From Aegilops tauschii subsp. strangulata (taxonomy: Eukaryota; Streptophyta; Magnoliopsida; Poales; Poaceae): DNA of 64,000 nt. Position 1 is the first letter of the stretch. Each line of letters starts with the position of its first letter. Positions 35,605-46,608 of this stretch are shown piece by piece. Where the stretch lies: the NCBI RefSeq assembly GCF_002575655.3, contig NC_053037.3, positions 143,913,207 through 143,977,206 on the forward strand, given 5' to 3'. A program made the position numbers and the translations under genes. Under the pieces are notes generated by a model that saw only the letters and a program-made list of their open reading frames with translations, was not told the DNA's origin and did not search any database.

Positions 35605-36623
35605 TCAGTAGCCTGGAGAGTAGTAGTCGGCGTGGTAGCTCACGGAGGCTCTCGGTGCGGATGCCTCGGCTTGCCATGTTGCCTCCAGTGTTGCGTTGTG
35701 AGCTCGGGCCTCAGTCTCAAGAACGAAGTATCTTCCCTTGCTGTGATGGTCAAAAAGAGCAGGCGCAGGCAAATATGTGTGCACAACAGATTTTCGGTTA
35801 AACAAAAGACTATAAGTGAAGTTATCAACCTTTCCTTCGAGAATCTTATGATCTTTTAAGGTGCCAAAATCTAAATACTACGTGGGTAGGATAGGTTCAA
35901 AGGGCAAGGGTGAAACACCCAGCCCTCGTGCTAAATGTGTGGCATAAATTCCACAATAGAACCAGCCACTGTTCGTGTTGTGCTGAAGTCTGCGTGCAAC
36001 AATCGCTCCAAGGTTATTATTCCCTTAACCAGTGAGAACAGTGCGAATGAGGCTCAAGTCTGGAGCATAGAGTGTACTATGGTCTTGCTTTCTACTATAC
36101 ATTTCCCATTAAATAATGCAAAGTACTGAATTGCGGGAAAATGAATGCTCTTTATTCTACCTTGTGTCACTCCCCTCCTTTCACCGTAACAAAGACTAGT
36201 CAAGAATGTTTCGAACTCAGCCTTTGGTGGTTCGTCAAGCGAACCCTAAAATGGAAGTTTGCAGTGGTAAGCAAAATTCTCTAGTGATATTGTAAATTGA
36301 CTATTATAAAGCTTGAACGACACCCTAGACTCACGGGGAAAGAATTTAAATCCTTTGACAAATGATTCAGTGAGAAGGTGGCGTTGTTCGCACTTATCTA
36401 AAAGGTAGGGACCGAGACCGGCATTGTGAACATATTGCTCAAATTCCTCCTTAATGAACACACGCACCATATAATCATCACAAGGCCATAAGCATGTTTT
36501 GGTGGCGGCATCTCGTGTGGAACTTTCACTTGGTTCAACATAAGACCGGCGGGCAGAACTGTCACTAGAAGATGCCCCCGAGGATCGCCTCCTCGAAGAG
36601 CTCCTTCCAAATAGGTTAATCAT
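35605..36623 (-). pseudogene. Third ORF of the Sabrina-like element (Athila-type extra ORF), broken
   Basis: From the minus-strand ATG at 36621-36623 the frame reads MINLFGRSSSRRR, a Ser/Arg-rich start, then WPCDDYMVRVFIKEEFEQY and FVKGFKFFPRESRVSFKLY. A TAG at 36246-36248 interrupts KLPF*GSLDEPP where I expect a Trp. Homology continues to 35605, ending with ALFDHHSKGRYFVLETEARA and SYHADYYSPGY, in a shifted frame. It resembles the extra ORF found 3' of pol in Sabrina-type elements; its function is not known to me. It occupies the place of the env-like ORF of other Athila elements, but I see no signal peptide or membrane span. Confidence 0.7.
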
Positions 36624-37397
36624 GTCCGCGTATAATTTTCTGAAAATTTTTGGGTGACAAAAATTTGTCAACAAAACTTTATAAAATTGATAGCAGCTAC
36701 TCATAGTGATACATAGAGGCTATAGCGAGCATTCAAACTACTTAGAACTCTAAGAATTCAACATGCAAGCTCATCTACAGTAGCACCAAGAGTAGCTAAT
36801 TATTCCAAATATAAACCACTAAAACAAAAACTAATTGGAAAAATAGTGGAGCCCCATACCAAGCAACAATCCCGCGAAACAGCTTCGGAAATGGAGCTTC
36901 GAGCAAAGAGATCGAAACCCGCGGGTTTGAGAGCAAGAACACGGGAGAGAGAGCAATGGAGATTTTTTCTGGAGGTAAGTGATGATGTGGGATGAAGAGG
37001 TAAGTGAGGGGGCCCACGTGGGGACCACAACCCACCAGGGCGCGCTTGGGGGTCCTGGCGCGCCCAGGTGGGTTGTGCCCACCTGGTGCACCTCCCTCTG
37101 ATATTATTTGCACCAGAAATTTAGAAATATTCAGAAAAAATCGTATTAAATTTTCAGGGCATTTTGAGAACTTTTATTTTTTTGGACATTTTTTATTTCA
37201 CGGGAAATTCAGAAAACAAAAAAACATGCCATTTTATTTTATTTAACTAATAAAACAGAAAAAAGTAAGGATGGAAGGTAGTGCTTACTAAATTCATCAA
37301 CTTCATACCGCTCAAAAATGATTCATTAATAAGGTTGATCAGGTCTTATTAACAACCACTTTCGATTAGCATGAAACCGAAGAGCTTCCGTAAATCA
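36624..37397 (-). mobile_element. LTR-like, promoter-like spacer between protease and third ORF
   Basis: No coding motif. Plus-strand 37015-37090 carries ggtgggttgtgcccacctgg and cgcgcc words arranged as an inverted repeat, as in the LTRs (21465-21530, 41350-41425). Downstream, on the minus strand, come a C/T-rich stretch and a leader to the third ORF. No pol domains are present. Confidence 0.55.
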
Positions 37398-40063
37398 CTA
37401 AGTTATCTCAATGGGAATATGAATGTCCCCAACAATAAGCATTTCATATTTCTTTTTGGCAGTAGGTAGAGGTATTTGAAAACTTGCAATAGTGATTGTC
37501 GGAGATTTTTCAATAACATTAATACCATTCACTTGGAATTGTTTCTTCGGAAAGTGCACCGTATGCTCATTACCATTGATATGAAAAGTGACCTTGCTTT
37601 TATTGCAATCAATAATAGCCCCTGCAGTGTTCAAGAAGGGTCTGCCAAGGATAATTGACATGTTGTCATCCTCGGGCATCTCAAGTATAACAAAGTCAGT
37701 CAAAAATAGCAACATTAGCAACAACAACGGGTACATCCTCATAGATACCGATAGGTATGGGAGTTGATTTGTCATCCATTTGCAAAGATATTTTAGTAGG
37801 TGTGAGTTTATTCAGATCAAGTCTTTTATATAAAGAGAAAGGCATAATACTAACATCAGCTCCTAAATCACACAAAGCAGTTTTCACGTAATTCTTTTTG
37901 ATAGAGCAAGGTATAGTTGGTATTCCCGGATCTCCAAGTTTTTTAGGTACTCCATCTTTGAAACTATAATTAGCAAGCATAGTGGAGATTTCAGTTTTTA
38001 GTATTTTTCTCTTATTTGTGATGATGTCTTTCATATACTTTGCATAAGGAGGCATTTTCAAGATATCAGTCAAGCGAGTACGCAAAAAGACTGGCCTCAG
38101 CATTTCAGCAAAGCGTTCAAATTCTTCATCATCTTTCTTTTTAGTTGACTTGGGTGGAAAGGGCATAGGTTTTTTAACCCACGGTTCTCTTTCTTTACCG
38201 TGTTTTCTAGCAATGAAGTCTCTTTTATCATACCTTTTATTCTTGGGTTGTGGGTTATCAAGATCAACAGGTGGTTCTATCTCAACATCATTATCTGGTT
38301 CTTTATTATTTGTTTGAGTGTCTCCATGAACCTCATCATTATCTTTTTCATTATCACTAGGTGAGTGTTCATTACCTGATTGAGTTTCAGCATCAGAGAT
38401 AGAAGTTTCATTATCATTATCAGGAGGTTTTTCTATTTCAGGTTCACTAGAAGCATGCAAAGTGCTATCGTTTTTCTTCTTCTTTTTCTTTCTAGAAGGA
38501 CTAGGTGCATCAGTGTTAACTCTTTGTGAATTTTGTTCAATTCTTCTTTGGTGTCCCTCAGGATAAACTGGTTCCTGAGTCATTTTACCTGCTGTAGTTG
38601 CAACTCTAACAACAAAGTCATGTATATTATTATTCATTTCATCAAGTAATTCTCTTTGAGATTTAGCAACTTGTTCTAACTGAGTTTGAACCATAGAAGC
38701 ATGCTTTCCAACACCTCTAACATCATTTGAGATTCTAAATAACAAGTCACTCAAGCGAGCAATCATATCAGAATTATATTTCAATTGTTTCATAACATTT
38801 GCATTGAAGTGATCTTGCTTTCTAATATAGTTTTCAAACTCATAAAGGCATTGGCTAGGATGCATATTTTGAGCATTGTCATTATCATTGAACTTCATTA
38901 AAGAATTTACCTCTACCACCTTAGGCATAGGTGGTGTATTAAGTCCATGTATTTCTTCAATAGGAGGTAAATTTTTAACATCCTCAGCTTTAATATCTTT
39001 TTCCTCCATAGACTTCTTTGCCTCTTGCATATCTTCAGGACTGAGATATAATATACCCCTCTTCTTCGGAGTGGGTTTAGCCGGTGGTTCAGGAAGAGTC
39101 CAATCATCATAATTTTTCAATATTTTATTCAATAATTCTTCAGCTTGTCCAACAGTTCGTTCCCTGAAAACACAACCAGCACAACTACCTAGGAAATCCC
39201 TAGAAGCATCAGTTAGTGCATTATAAAAAGATATCAAGTATTTCATTTTTCTTAAGTGGATGATCAGGCAAAGCATTAAGTAACTGGCAAAGCCTCCCCC
39301 AAGCTTGTGGGAGACTCTCTTCTTTAGTTTGCGCAAAGTTAAATATTTCCAGTAAGGCAGCTTGTTTCTTATGAGCATGAAAATATTTTTCAGAGAAGTA
39401 ATAAATCATATCCTGAGGACTAAGCACACAACCAGGAGCAAGAGTATTGTACCAAGCTTTAGCAAAGGAAATAATTTGAGAATAAAGTAATAGCGAGTTT
39501 TTGCATCATGAGTAAAAAGGGTGGCTATGTCATTCAACTTAGTAAGATGTGCCACAACAGTTTCAGTTTCATAACCATGGAAAGGATCAGATTCAACCAA
39601 AGTAATTAACTCTGGGTTGACAGAGAATTCATAATCCTTATCATCAATAAAGATAGGTGAAGTAGCAAACTTAGGATCACATTTCATTCTAGCATTCAGA
39701 GATTTTTCTTTATACTTGCATAGTAATTTCTCTAAATCATCTCTATCCTTACAAGCAAGAATATCTAGCTGTCTCCTCATTCATAACATAACCTTCCGGT
39801 ATCTTAGGCGATTCATATTTAGGAAGGCTTGTTCTAGCAGGTGTTGCAGGAGATTTAATTTCAAGCTCATCATCAGATTCAACAACATCATGTTGTATTA
39901 CTCTAGCAATTTGTGCATCAAGAAAATCACCAAGTGGCACATCATCATTATCAAGCAAGGTACTAGCATCATCATAAGCATTATCCATAGCAGAAGTAGC
40001 ATCATCAATAACTTGCGACATATCAGAATTAATAGCATGTGGGGGTGTTGCAAGTTTACTCAT
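37398..40063 (-). pseudogene. gag and aspartic protease of the Sabrina-like element, frameshifted
   Basis: Starts at ATG 40061-40063 (MSKLATPPHAINSDMSQV). The gag frame shifts near 39770, is disrupted again between about 39500 and 39420, and shifts near 39230. It contains FHGYETETVVAHLTKLND and later ALTDASRDFLGSCAG, both typical of Athila-type gag. A long open stretch follows, with a Lys-rich acidic linker, ending in the protease: ALCDLGADVSIMPFSLYKRL, where DLG replaces D-S/T-G as usual for this lineage. One more frameshift near 37735 precedes the rest of the protease, including MSIILGRPFLNTAGA, and the stop at 37398. No RT follows. Gag would coat the RNA; here it is not translatable whole. 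Confidence 0.85.
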
Positions 40064-40209
40064 AACAGAAGGTGAATCTAAAGCAGAACTAGATGGCAGT
40101 TCCTTACCTCCCCTCGTCCTCGAGGGAAATATCTTAGCTTAGGATCCTTCAGATTCTTCATAGTGATAAATTGATAATAATCCCAAGTGACTCAACAAAT
40201 ATAGTTATG

Positions 40210-40228
40210 CTCCCCGGCAACGGCGCCA
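40210..40228 (-). other. Primer-binding site (Asp-tRNA type)
   Basis: Minus strand TGGCGCCGTTGCCGGGGAG, ten bases from the 5' LTR, the PBS type of Athila elements. Confidence 0.8.
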
Positions 40229-40237
40229 AAAAGGTCT

Positions 40238-41650
40238 TGATAACCCACAAGTATAGGGGATCGCAACAGTTTTCGAGGGTAGGGTATTCAACCCAAATTT
40301 ATAGATTCGACACAAGGGGAGCCAAAGAATATTTGAAGGTATTGGTAGCTGAGTTTTCAATTCAACCACACCTAGAGATTAATTATCTGCAGCAAGTAAT
40401 CAGTACCAAAGTAGTTTGATAGTTTTGATAAAAGTAACAGTAGCAACGGTAACAGTAACAATGATAGCAGTAATTTTGTAGCAAGTGTAACAGTGATGAT
40501 AGCAGTAGTAACTTAGCAAAAACAATATAAGATAAATTCGTAGGCATTGGATCGATGACTTGTTGGATGACATTCATCATGAGACAGTTATAACCTAGGG
40601 CAATACGGCACTAGCTCTAGTTCATCAATATAATGTAGGCATGTACTCCGTAAATAGTCATACGTGCTTATGGAAATAACTTGCATCACATCTTTTGTCC
40701 TACCCTTCCATGGCAACGGGGTCCATATTGGAAACTAAGGGATATTAAGGCCTCCTTTTAATAGAGAACCGGAACAAAGCATTAACACATAGTGAATACA
40801 TGAACTCCTCAAACTACGGTCATCACCGGAAGAAGTCCCGGTTTCGGTAACTTCGGGGTTACTGGATCATAACACGTAGTAGGTGACTATAACTTGCAAG
40901 ATCGGATCTAAAACATGAATATAATTATGATAACATAAACGGTTCAGATCTGAGTTCATGGCACCTGGGCCCAAAGTGACAAGCATTAAGCATGGCAAAG
41001 TCATAGCAACATCAATCTTAGAACATAGTGGATACTAGGGATGAAGCCCTAACAAAACTAACTCGATTGCATGATGAATCTCATCCAACTCCTCACCGAA
41101 CAGCGAGCCTACGAAGGAATTACTCACTCCCGATCGGGAGCATCGTGGAATTGGCGATGGAGAAGGGTTGGTGATGACGAAGAACGAAGATCCCCCTCTC
41201 CGTTGCCCCAAACAGACTCCAGATATGGCCTCCCAATGAAGAACAGGAGGTGACGGCGGCTCCGTCTCGTGGACCGCGACAATTCTTTCTCACTGATTTT
41301 TTTCTGGAAAAATTGGATTTTATAGCGTTGGTTTCAGGGTCTGCTGGGCCACCTGGTGGGGACAACCCACCTGGGCGTGCCAGGAGAGGGGGGCGCACCC
41401 TGGTGGGTTGTGCCCACCCAGGGGCCCCTCTCCGGTATGTCTTGGCTCCAGAAATTCTTATTTATCCTATAAAAATTCCTCCCAAAGTTTCGTTCCATTG
41501 CGAGAACTTTTATTTCTGCACAAAAACAACACCATGGTAGTTCTGCTGAAAACAGCGTCAGTCCGGGGTTAGTTTCATTCAAATCATGCAAATTAGAGTC
41601 CAAAACAAGAGGAAAAAGTTAGGAAAAGTAGATACGTTGGAGACGTATCA
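40238..41650 (-). mobile_element. 5' LTR of the Sabrina-like element
   Basis: Minus strand TGATACGTCTCCAACG (41650) to TTGTGGGTTATCA (40238), 1413 bp. Flanked outside by attac (41651-41655). Slightly longer than the 3' LTR because of the 44-bp segment at about 41463-41506. Confidence 0.85.
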
Positions 41651-42177
41651 ATTACTACATGCAAACCGGATTATTTTCAAAGAAACCGGAGCACGTTCAT
41701 TAAATTTTGGACATAACACATTTATAAAAAACGACCGGACCTAAGCCATTCTATGGGCCTCTTTGATTCGCAGGATACTGAAAACACAGGAATGGGGAAA
41801 GTATGGTGGCGATGAACCGAGACGAGGAGGAAGAGGAGTAGTATTGTACATGCTATAGACTGGACTGTAGCACATTGTTTTTTATGGCCATATCACCACA
41901 TTGTTTTCTATGGCCTATCGCCTTCTGGTTCTCTCGGCTGCCGTTGTTCGCACTCCTCCGACGTGAGTAGTAGTACTAGTATATACACTATATATACCGC
42001 ATGATTCTTTGCTCCTTCTTACGTACTTTGCTGACATGTGGGAGTGCCAGCATTCGGGTCGACGTGTCATGCACCAGATTAGAGTGGGGAACAGAAGGGG
42101 GGCATCACCCCGGTCGTAGCACCAGTAATTCATGACTATAGTGAGTAGTCATATCACGAGACCCCGTTGAGGGATTC
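41651..42177. other. Low-copy DNA between two retrotransposons
   Basis: Continuation of the host sequence from 20350. Near 41757 gggcctctttgattcgcag resembles one end of Tourist/Harbinger MITEs, but no matching right end is visible. No gene. cccgt at 42173-42177 is the left target copy of the next element. Confidence 0.5.
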
Positions 42178-42648
42178 CTGGATTAAGGGGTCCTCGGGCG
42201 TCCGGCCTGTTAGCCATTGGCCGGACTGATGGGCTGTGAGGATACGAAGATCGAAGACTGCACCCGTGTCCGGATGGGACTCTCCTTTGCGTGGAAGGCA
42301 AGCTTGGCGACCGAATATGTAGATTCCTTTCTTCGTAACCGACCTTATGTAACCCTAGATCCTCCCGATGTCTATATTACCCGGAGGACTTAGCCCAGAA
42401 ACAGAGATACTCATTACCATAGTCATACATGCTAGACTTCTAGGGTTTAGCCATTACGATCTCGTGGTAGATCAACTCTTGTAATACTCATATCCATCAA
42501 GATCAATCAAGCAGTAAGTAGGGTATTACCTCCATAGAGAGGGACCGAACCTGGGTAAACATCGTGTCCCCTGTCTCCTGTTACCATCGACCTTAGACGC
42601 ACAGTTCGGGACCCCCTACCCGAGATCCGCCGGTTTTTGACACCGACA
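42178..42648 (+). mobile_element. 5' LTR of the Fatima-like element
   Basis: 471 bp, tgagggattcctggatt to tttttgacaccgaca. The start has a G-to-T change relative to the other LTR. The expected TATA region reads gtctatattacccgg here and gtctatatgaaccgg at the 3' LTR. Confidence 0.9.
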
Positions 42649-42695
42649 TTGGTGCTTTCATTGAGAGTTCCACTGTGCCGTCGACAAAAGGATCG
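42649..42695 (+). other. Presumed primer-binding site and leader
   Basis: ttggtgctttcattgagag directly follows the LTR. This is the usual junction in this family; I cannot assign the tRNA with confidence. Confidence 0.45.
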
Positions 42696-43963
42696 ATGAC
42701 TCGCCTTGTCCTTAAAGACAATATTACTACCGGAGGAGGACTGGCCCCAGGCCAAACCCTCCGGTTGGGCAGCTTTACCATGACCGCCCGTTCGGCCGTT
42801 AAGCCGACGATGACCTCTCGGGCCATCGAAAATCCTCTTCGTATCGACCCCAAACACTCTAAGAAGATGGATCCGGCGGAGTTTTCATATTTAAGCGAGC
42901 TCCTTGACCGTATCGCCGCCCTGGGAATCGCCACAGATTACTATCGGATCGGGCTCAAACCCGACCAAAGAGAAATCAAATCTCCATCGATCACCCACCA
43001 GATAGCGGTAGTCGAGGAGCAAAACGGCGACTCTTCCCCTATACTGAAGACGGACTACGTCCGGATCGCCGACCCTACAGAGCCGGATACCCACCCGCAA
43101 AAGGAGGTGACCTGCCTTCCGAACATAGAATCGGACGGCGGGCAAAGGCAACCAGAAGATACTCTGAAGCCCGGATTGTTAAGTCTGGAAAAACTTCAGA
43201 CTCCAGATCGTCGATTGTGTCAGGGTCCAGATCCAATTCCACCCACCCACCCAGACATAAGCGCTCTCACGAGCATACAACAGCAGTCTCAGGAAATGGT
43301 CCACCACTTCTGGGCCAGATTTCTCCTGGTCAAGGACAAGGTTAAAGATTGCCGCGCCGAGGACGCGATATCAGCGTTCCGCAACAATTGCACGAACGAA
43401 GGAATCCTCAACGCCATTAATCACCGCCACATACTACACTTCGCTGACTTGGCAACTATCGTACAGAAGTACAGCGCAATGGAAAGCGCCTGGAGGGATC
43501 ATGCAGCTTGTTGGGAGCCATCGGTCCCAACCCAACCACTAGTCCAAGCAAAAAGGGCGCATCCCCGTGACGGACCCAGTCCAATAGCCAAAAAATACAA
43601 GCCCATTACGTGGCGCGGAACCGTTCTGGAGGGATGGCTCGACGGCCCATGCAAAATACACACAACACCGGATACCATAACAACCCACAGCCTTAGTACA
43701 TGTTGGATACTCCGGCAGGTAGCCAAAAGCGGCGAGGACATCCTTACCAAAAACACCCCAAGCAACACCCTCCAGAAGATGACGACCCCAGAGTACTGAC
43801 GGTCTTTGAGACATTCGCTTCGAACAATAAGCGCAAAAGGGCACTTCACGGCCTCGCCGAAGTCTGTCAAATCGCCACAGTAAATCCTTGGAACGACACG
43901 GCTATAACCTTTAATGCCGACGACGAACCAAAATACAGGACAATTCGAACACCAGCCGCTTGA
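42696..43963 (+). pseudogene. gag of the Fatima-like element, shortened and frameshifted
   Basis: Best start is ATG 42696 (MTRLVLKDNITTGGGLAPG). The N-terminal part is variable; the conserved gag part begins near 43290 with QSQEMVHHFWARFLLVKDKV and FADLATIVQKYSAMESAW. The middle of a normal gag between these seems missing, consistent with an internal deletion. A stop at 43797-43799 is bypassed by homology in another frame (43700-43963) that reads toward protease. No zinc knuckle is readable. Confidence 0.7.
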
Positions 43964-43978
43964 GTCGTCAGTCCCATC

Positions 43979-44326
43979 ATGGACGGCTTTCGACTCACCA
44001 AGGTCGTCATGGACAGTGGCAGCGGACTAAACCTCATCTATGAGGATACACTCCACAAAATGGAAATAGACAGGAACTGCATCAAGCAAAGCAGCACGAC
44101 GTTCCAAGGAATCATTTCCAGCCAGGAGGCGCGGTGTGCGGGAAAAATCACACTTGACGTGGTGTTCGGCACCCCGGAGAATTATCGGTCTGAAGAAATC
44201 ACTTTCCAAGTGGCTCCTTTCAACAACGGATACCACACCCTGTTGGGGTGGGATGCTTTTACACGCTTCCACGCTATACCTCATTACAGGTATATGAAGC
44301 TCAAAATGCCCGGACCAACGGCATAA
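43979..44326 (+). pseudogene. Aspartic protease of the Fatima-like element
   Basis: VVMDSGSGLNLIYEDTL carries the active-site D-S-G. LLGWDAFTRFHAIPHY matches the C-terminal part of plant gypsy proteases. The frame closes at 44326 but homology continues from about 44290 in the next frame, so a frameshift separates it from RT. Confidence 0.8.
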
Positions 44327-44328
44327 TC

Positions 44329-45610
44329 ACTCTTGTCGGTGATTCGGACATAGCACTCCGCGCAGAAAACAAAACCGCATCCCTGGCCCTTGAGGCATTA
44401 TCTGAAGCCCTTGCGGCCGAAGAATTAACCGCACTGCGCTCCACGATGGACAGGGACGATTTGATCTTAGCCAAACGACCCAAATCCACCTCCTTCAAAC
44501 CGGCAGAAGAAATAGTCAAATTCCAGGTCCACCCAACGGACCCCAAGAAGACAGCATCTATTGGAGCACAACTAGACACAACGGTCAACGCCGCACTAAG
44601 GGATTTCCTTCGCGAAAATTGGGATATATTCGCCTGGCACCCTTCTAACATGCCTGGAATCCCACGTGAGCTGGCCGAACATAGCCTTAATATCTTAAAG
44701 GTATACAAACCAATCAAACAAGCACTGCGGCGCTTTTCCGAGCCCAAACGCCAAGCTATGGGGTAGGAGCTGGCCAAGCTAATTGAGGCCGGATTCATCA
44801 GAGAAATAAAACATCTGGACTGGCTGGCGAACCTGCTGATGGTACCAAAAAATGACAAATACTGGCGGTTGTGCGTCGATTTTAAAGACCCCAATAAGGC
44901 TTGCCCTAAGGATCCCTTCCCCCTCCCCCGCATTGATCCAATCATTGGTGCTACCGCAGGACACGACTCACTGTGTTTCCTTGATGCATACTCCGGATAC
45001 CATCAAATCAAAATGAAGGAGTCCGACCAAGCTGCAACAACATTCATTACCCCATATGGGGCATTTTGCTTCAACACCATGCCCTTCGGGCTCAAGAACG
45101 CCGGCGCCAGATACCAACGCATGATTCAAACATGCCTGGAGAAACAGATCGGCAAGACAGTTGAAGCTTATGTGGACAACGTCGTCATCAAAACTAGGCG
45201 CATCGAAACACTATAGATGATTTATGTCTCACATTTGATAACCTCCGCGCTTATGACATTAAGCTCAATCCGAAAAGTGCGTTTTCGGCGTCCCTGCTGG
45301 AAAACTGTTGGGCTTCATCGTTTCCAACCGAGGAATTGAAGCAAATCGAGCCAAAATCCAAGCTCTGTCACAATTGGCTACGCCAACAGACCTTAAACAA
45401 GTCCAAAAGCTCGCGGGTTGCATGGCAGCTCTAAGCCGCTTTATCTCCAGATTGGGAGAAAAGGCACTGCCACTCTATCGCCTTTTACGGCGAACCGATC
45501 ACTTCGAGTGGACGGACGCGGCAACATCTGGACTGGAGGAAATAAAAACCCTTCTTGCGAGCAACCCAATCCTGGCCGCGCCAAATGTCGGTGAACCGAT
45601 GTTATTATAA
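44329..45610 (+). pseudogene. Reverse transcriptase of the Fatima-like element, catalytic box mutated
   Basis: The linker (44329-44766) includes FAWHPSNMPGIPRELAEHSL, the usual entry to gypsy RT; a TAG at 44764-44766 interrupts. The palm follows with LMVPKNDKYWRLCVDFKDPN, FLDAYSGYHQIKM and TMPFGLKNAGARYQRM, with motif A aspartate kept. The YVDD box reads YVDN (45169-45180), so the second catalytic aspartate is lost by a G-to-A change. A frameshift near 45215 leads to the thumb/connection (MGFIVSNRGIEANRAKI; KLAGCMAALSRFISRLGE) up to a stop at 45608-45610. Confidence 0.85.
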
Positions 45611-46608
45611 ATATTGGCAACACATCAGGTAGTGAGCGCCGTGCTCGTCATTGAACGAGAACAGGACGGACACAAATTCCCGCTTCAAAAGCCAGTATAC
45701 TACATGTCCACTGTCCTTACACCATGCAAATCCCAGTACCCCCATTATCAGAAAATAGCATATGCGGTCTTCATGGCATCCCGAAAGCTCCGTCACTACT
45801 TCCAGGAGTGTTCGATCATGGTGGCTTCTGAAGTACCACTCAATGAAATTATAAACAACCGCGATGCCATGGGCCGGATGCCAAATGGGCCATTGAGCTC
45901 CTTCCATTTGATATTACATACAAACCACGTCGAGCTATTAAATCCCAAGTACTGGCTGACTTCGTCGTCGAATGGACAGAGGCCGAACTCCCTAGAGAGT
46001 ACGACACATATTCCAATTGGGTTATGTATTTCGATGGCTCCAAAATGCTGGCAGGGCTAGGGGCGGGCGTGGTTTTAACGTCACCTACTGGAGACGTCAT
46101 TCAGTACGTACTCCAAATACTATACACAGACTCCAACAATGCAGCCGAATACGAGGCCTTATTGCATGGTCTCCGGATGGCTGTCTCCATGGGCATACAA
46201 CGCCTAGAAGTGCGCGGAGACTCAAACCTTGCAATATCTCAAATAACTGGAGACTTCGACGCCAAAGATCCGAAGATGGTAGCTTATCGTAATGCCGTAA
46301 TAAAAATTTTGGCCCGGTTCGAGGGGCTCGAGTTCCATCATCTGGCTCGAGAAAGTAATCAAGCGGCGGACGTTCTTGCTCGTATCGGCGCTAAGCGCGA
46401 CCCTGTCCCACCTAATATCTTTTTGGAAAGGCTTTTTAAGCCATCCGTGGTGTGGCAGGGGGAAAATGGCAACACCAGTCCGGATCCGAACATAACCCCA
46501 GATTCTGAAAACACCGACATCATCGGAGGCTCAGCCACCGAAATAACACCGTCGGCGCATCTCATCATGGCAGTCATTGCCCCATGGACCGAACCCTTCC
46601 TGGCATAA
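45611..46608 (+). pseudogene. RNase H connection and RNase H domain of the Fatima-like element
   Basis: 45614-45920 carries QKPVYYMSTVLTPCKSQYPH and LRHYFQECSIMV, the connection domain, then a frameshift near 45930-46020. From 46024 the RNase H fold is open: YFDGSKMLAGLGAG (first Asp), NNAAEYEALLHGL (Glu), EVRGDSNLAISQI (Asp), ARESNQAADVLARI (last Asp). All four metal-binding acidic residues are kept in one open frame to the stop at 46606-46608. This is the best preserved domain of the element. Confidence 0.85.

Larger units (their letters stand above)
20351..41650 (-). mobile_element. Complete Sabrina-like gypsy (Athila-type) element carrying a nested element
   Basis: Two LTRs (20351-21714 and 40238-41650) bound the element, with identical 5-bp duplications attac at 20346-20350 and 41651-41655. 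PBS, gag-protease and a third ORF are all on the minus strand. Without the nested LARD it is about 9.5 kb. RT, RNase H and integrase are absent between protease (ends 37398) and the third ORF (starts 36623), so it is non-autonomous. The Athila-type call rests on the Asp-tRNA-type PBS, the DLGADVSIMP protease and the extra 3' ORF; the Sabrina name is from memory. Confidence 0.85.

Noticed and set aside
39716..40075. 119-codon plus-strand frame opposite gag of the Sabrina-like element
   Set aside because: Shadow of the gag frame on the minus strand, low complexity.
41757..41810. Possible Tourist/Harbinger MITE
   Set aside because: One end-like sequence only; no inverted partner and no 3-bp target duplication seen.
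44301..44945. 214-codon minus-strand frame opposite the Fatima-like RT
   Set aside because: It is the shadow of the sense RT and linker; the sense frame has clear domain homology.
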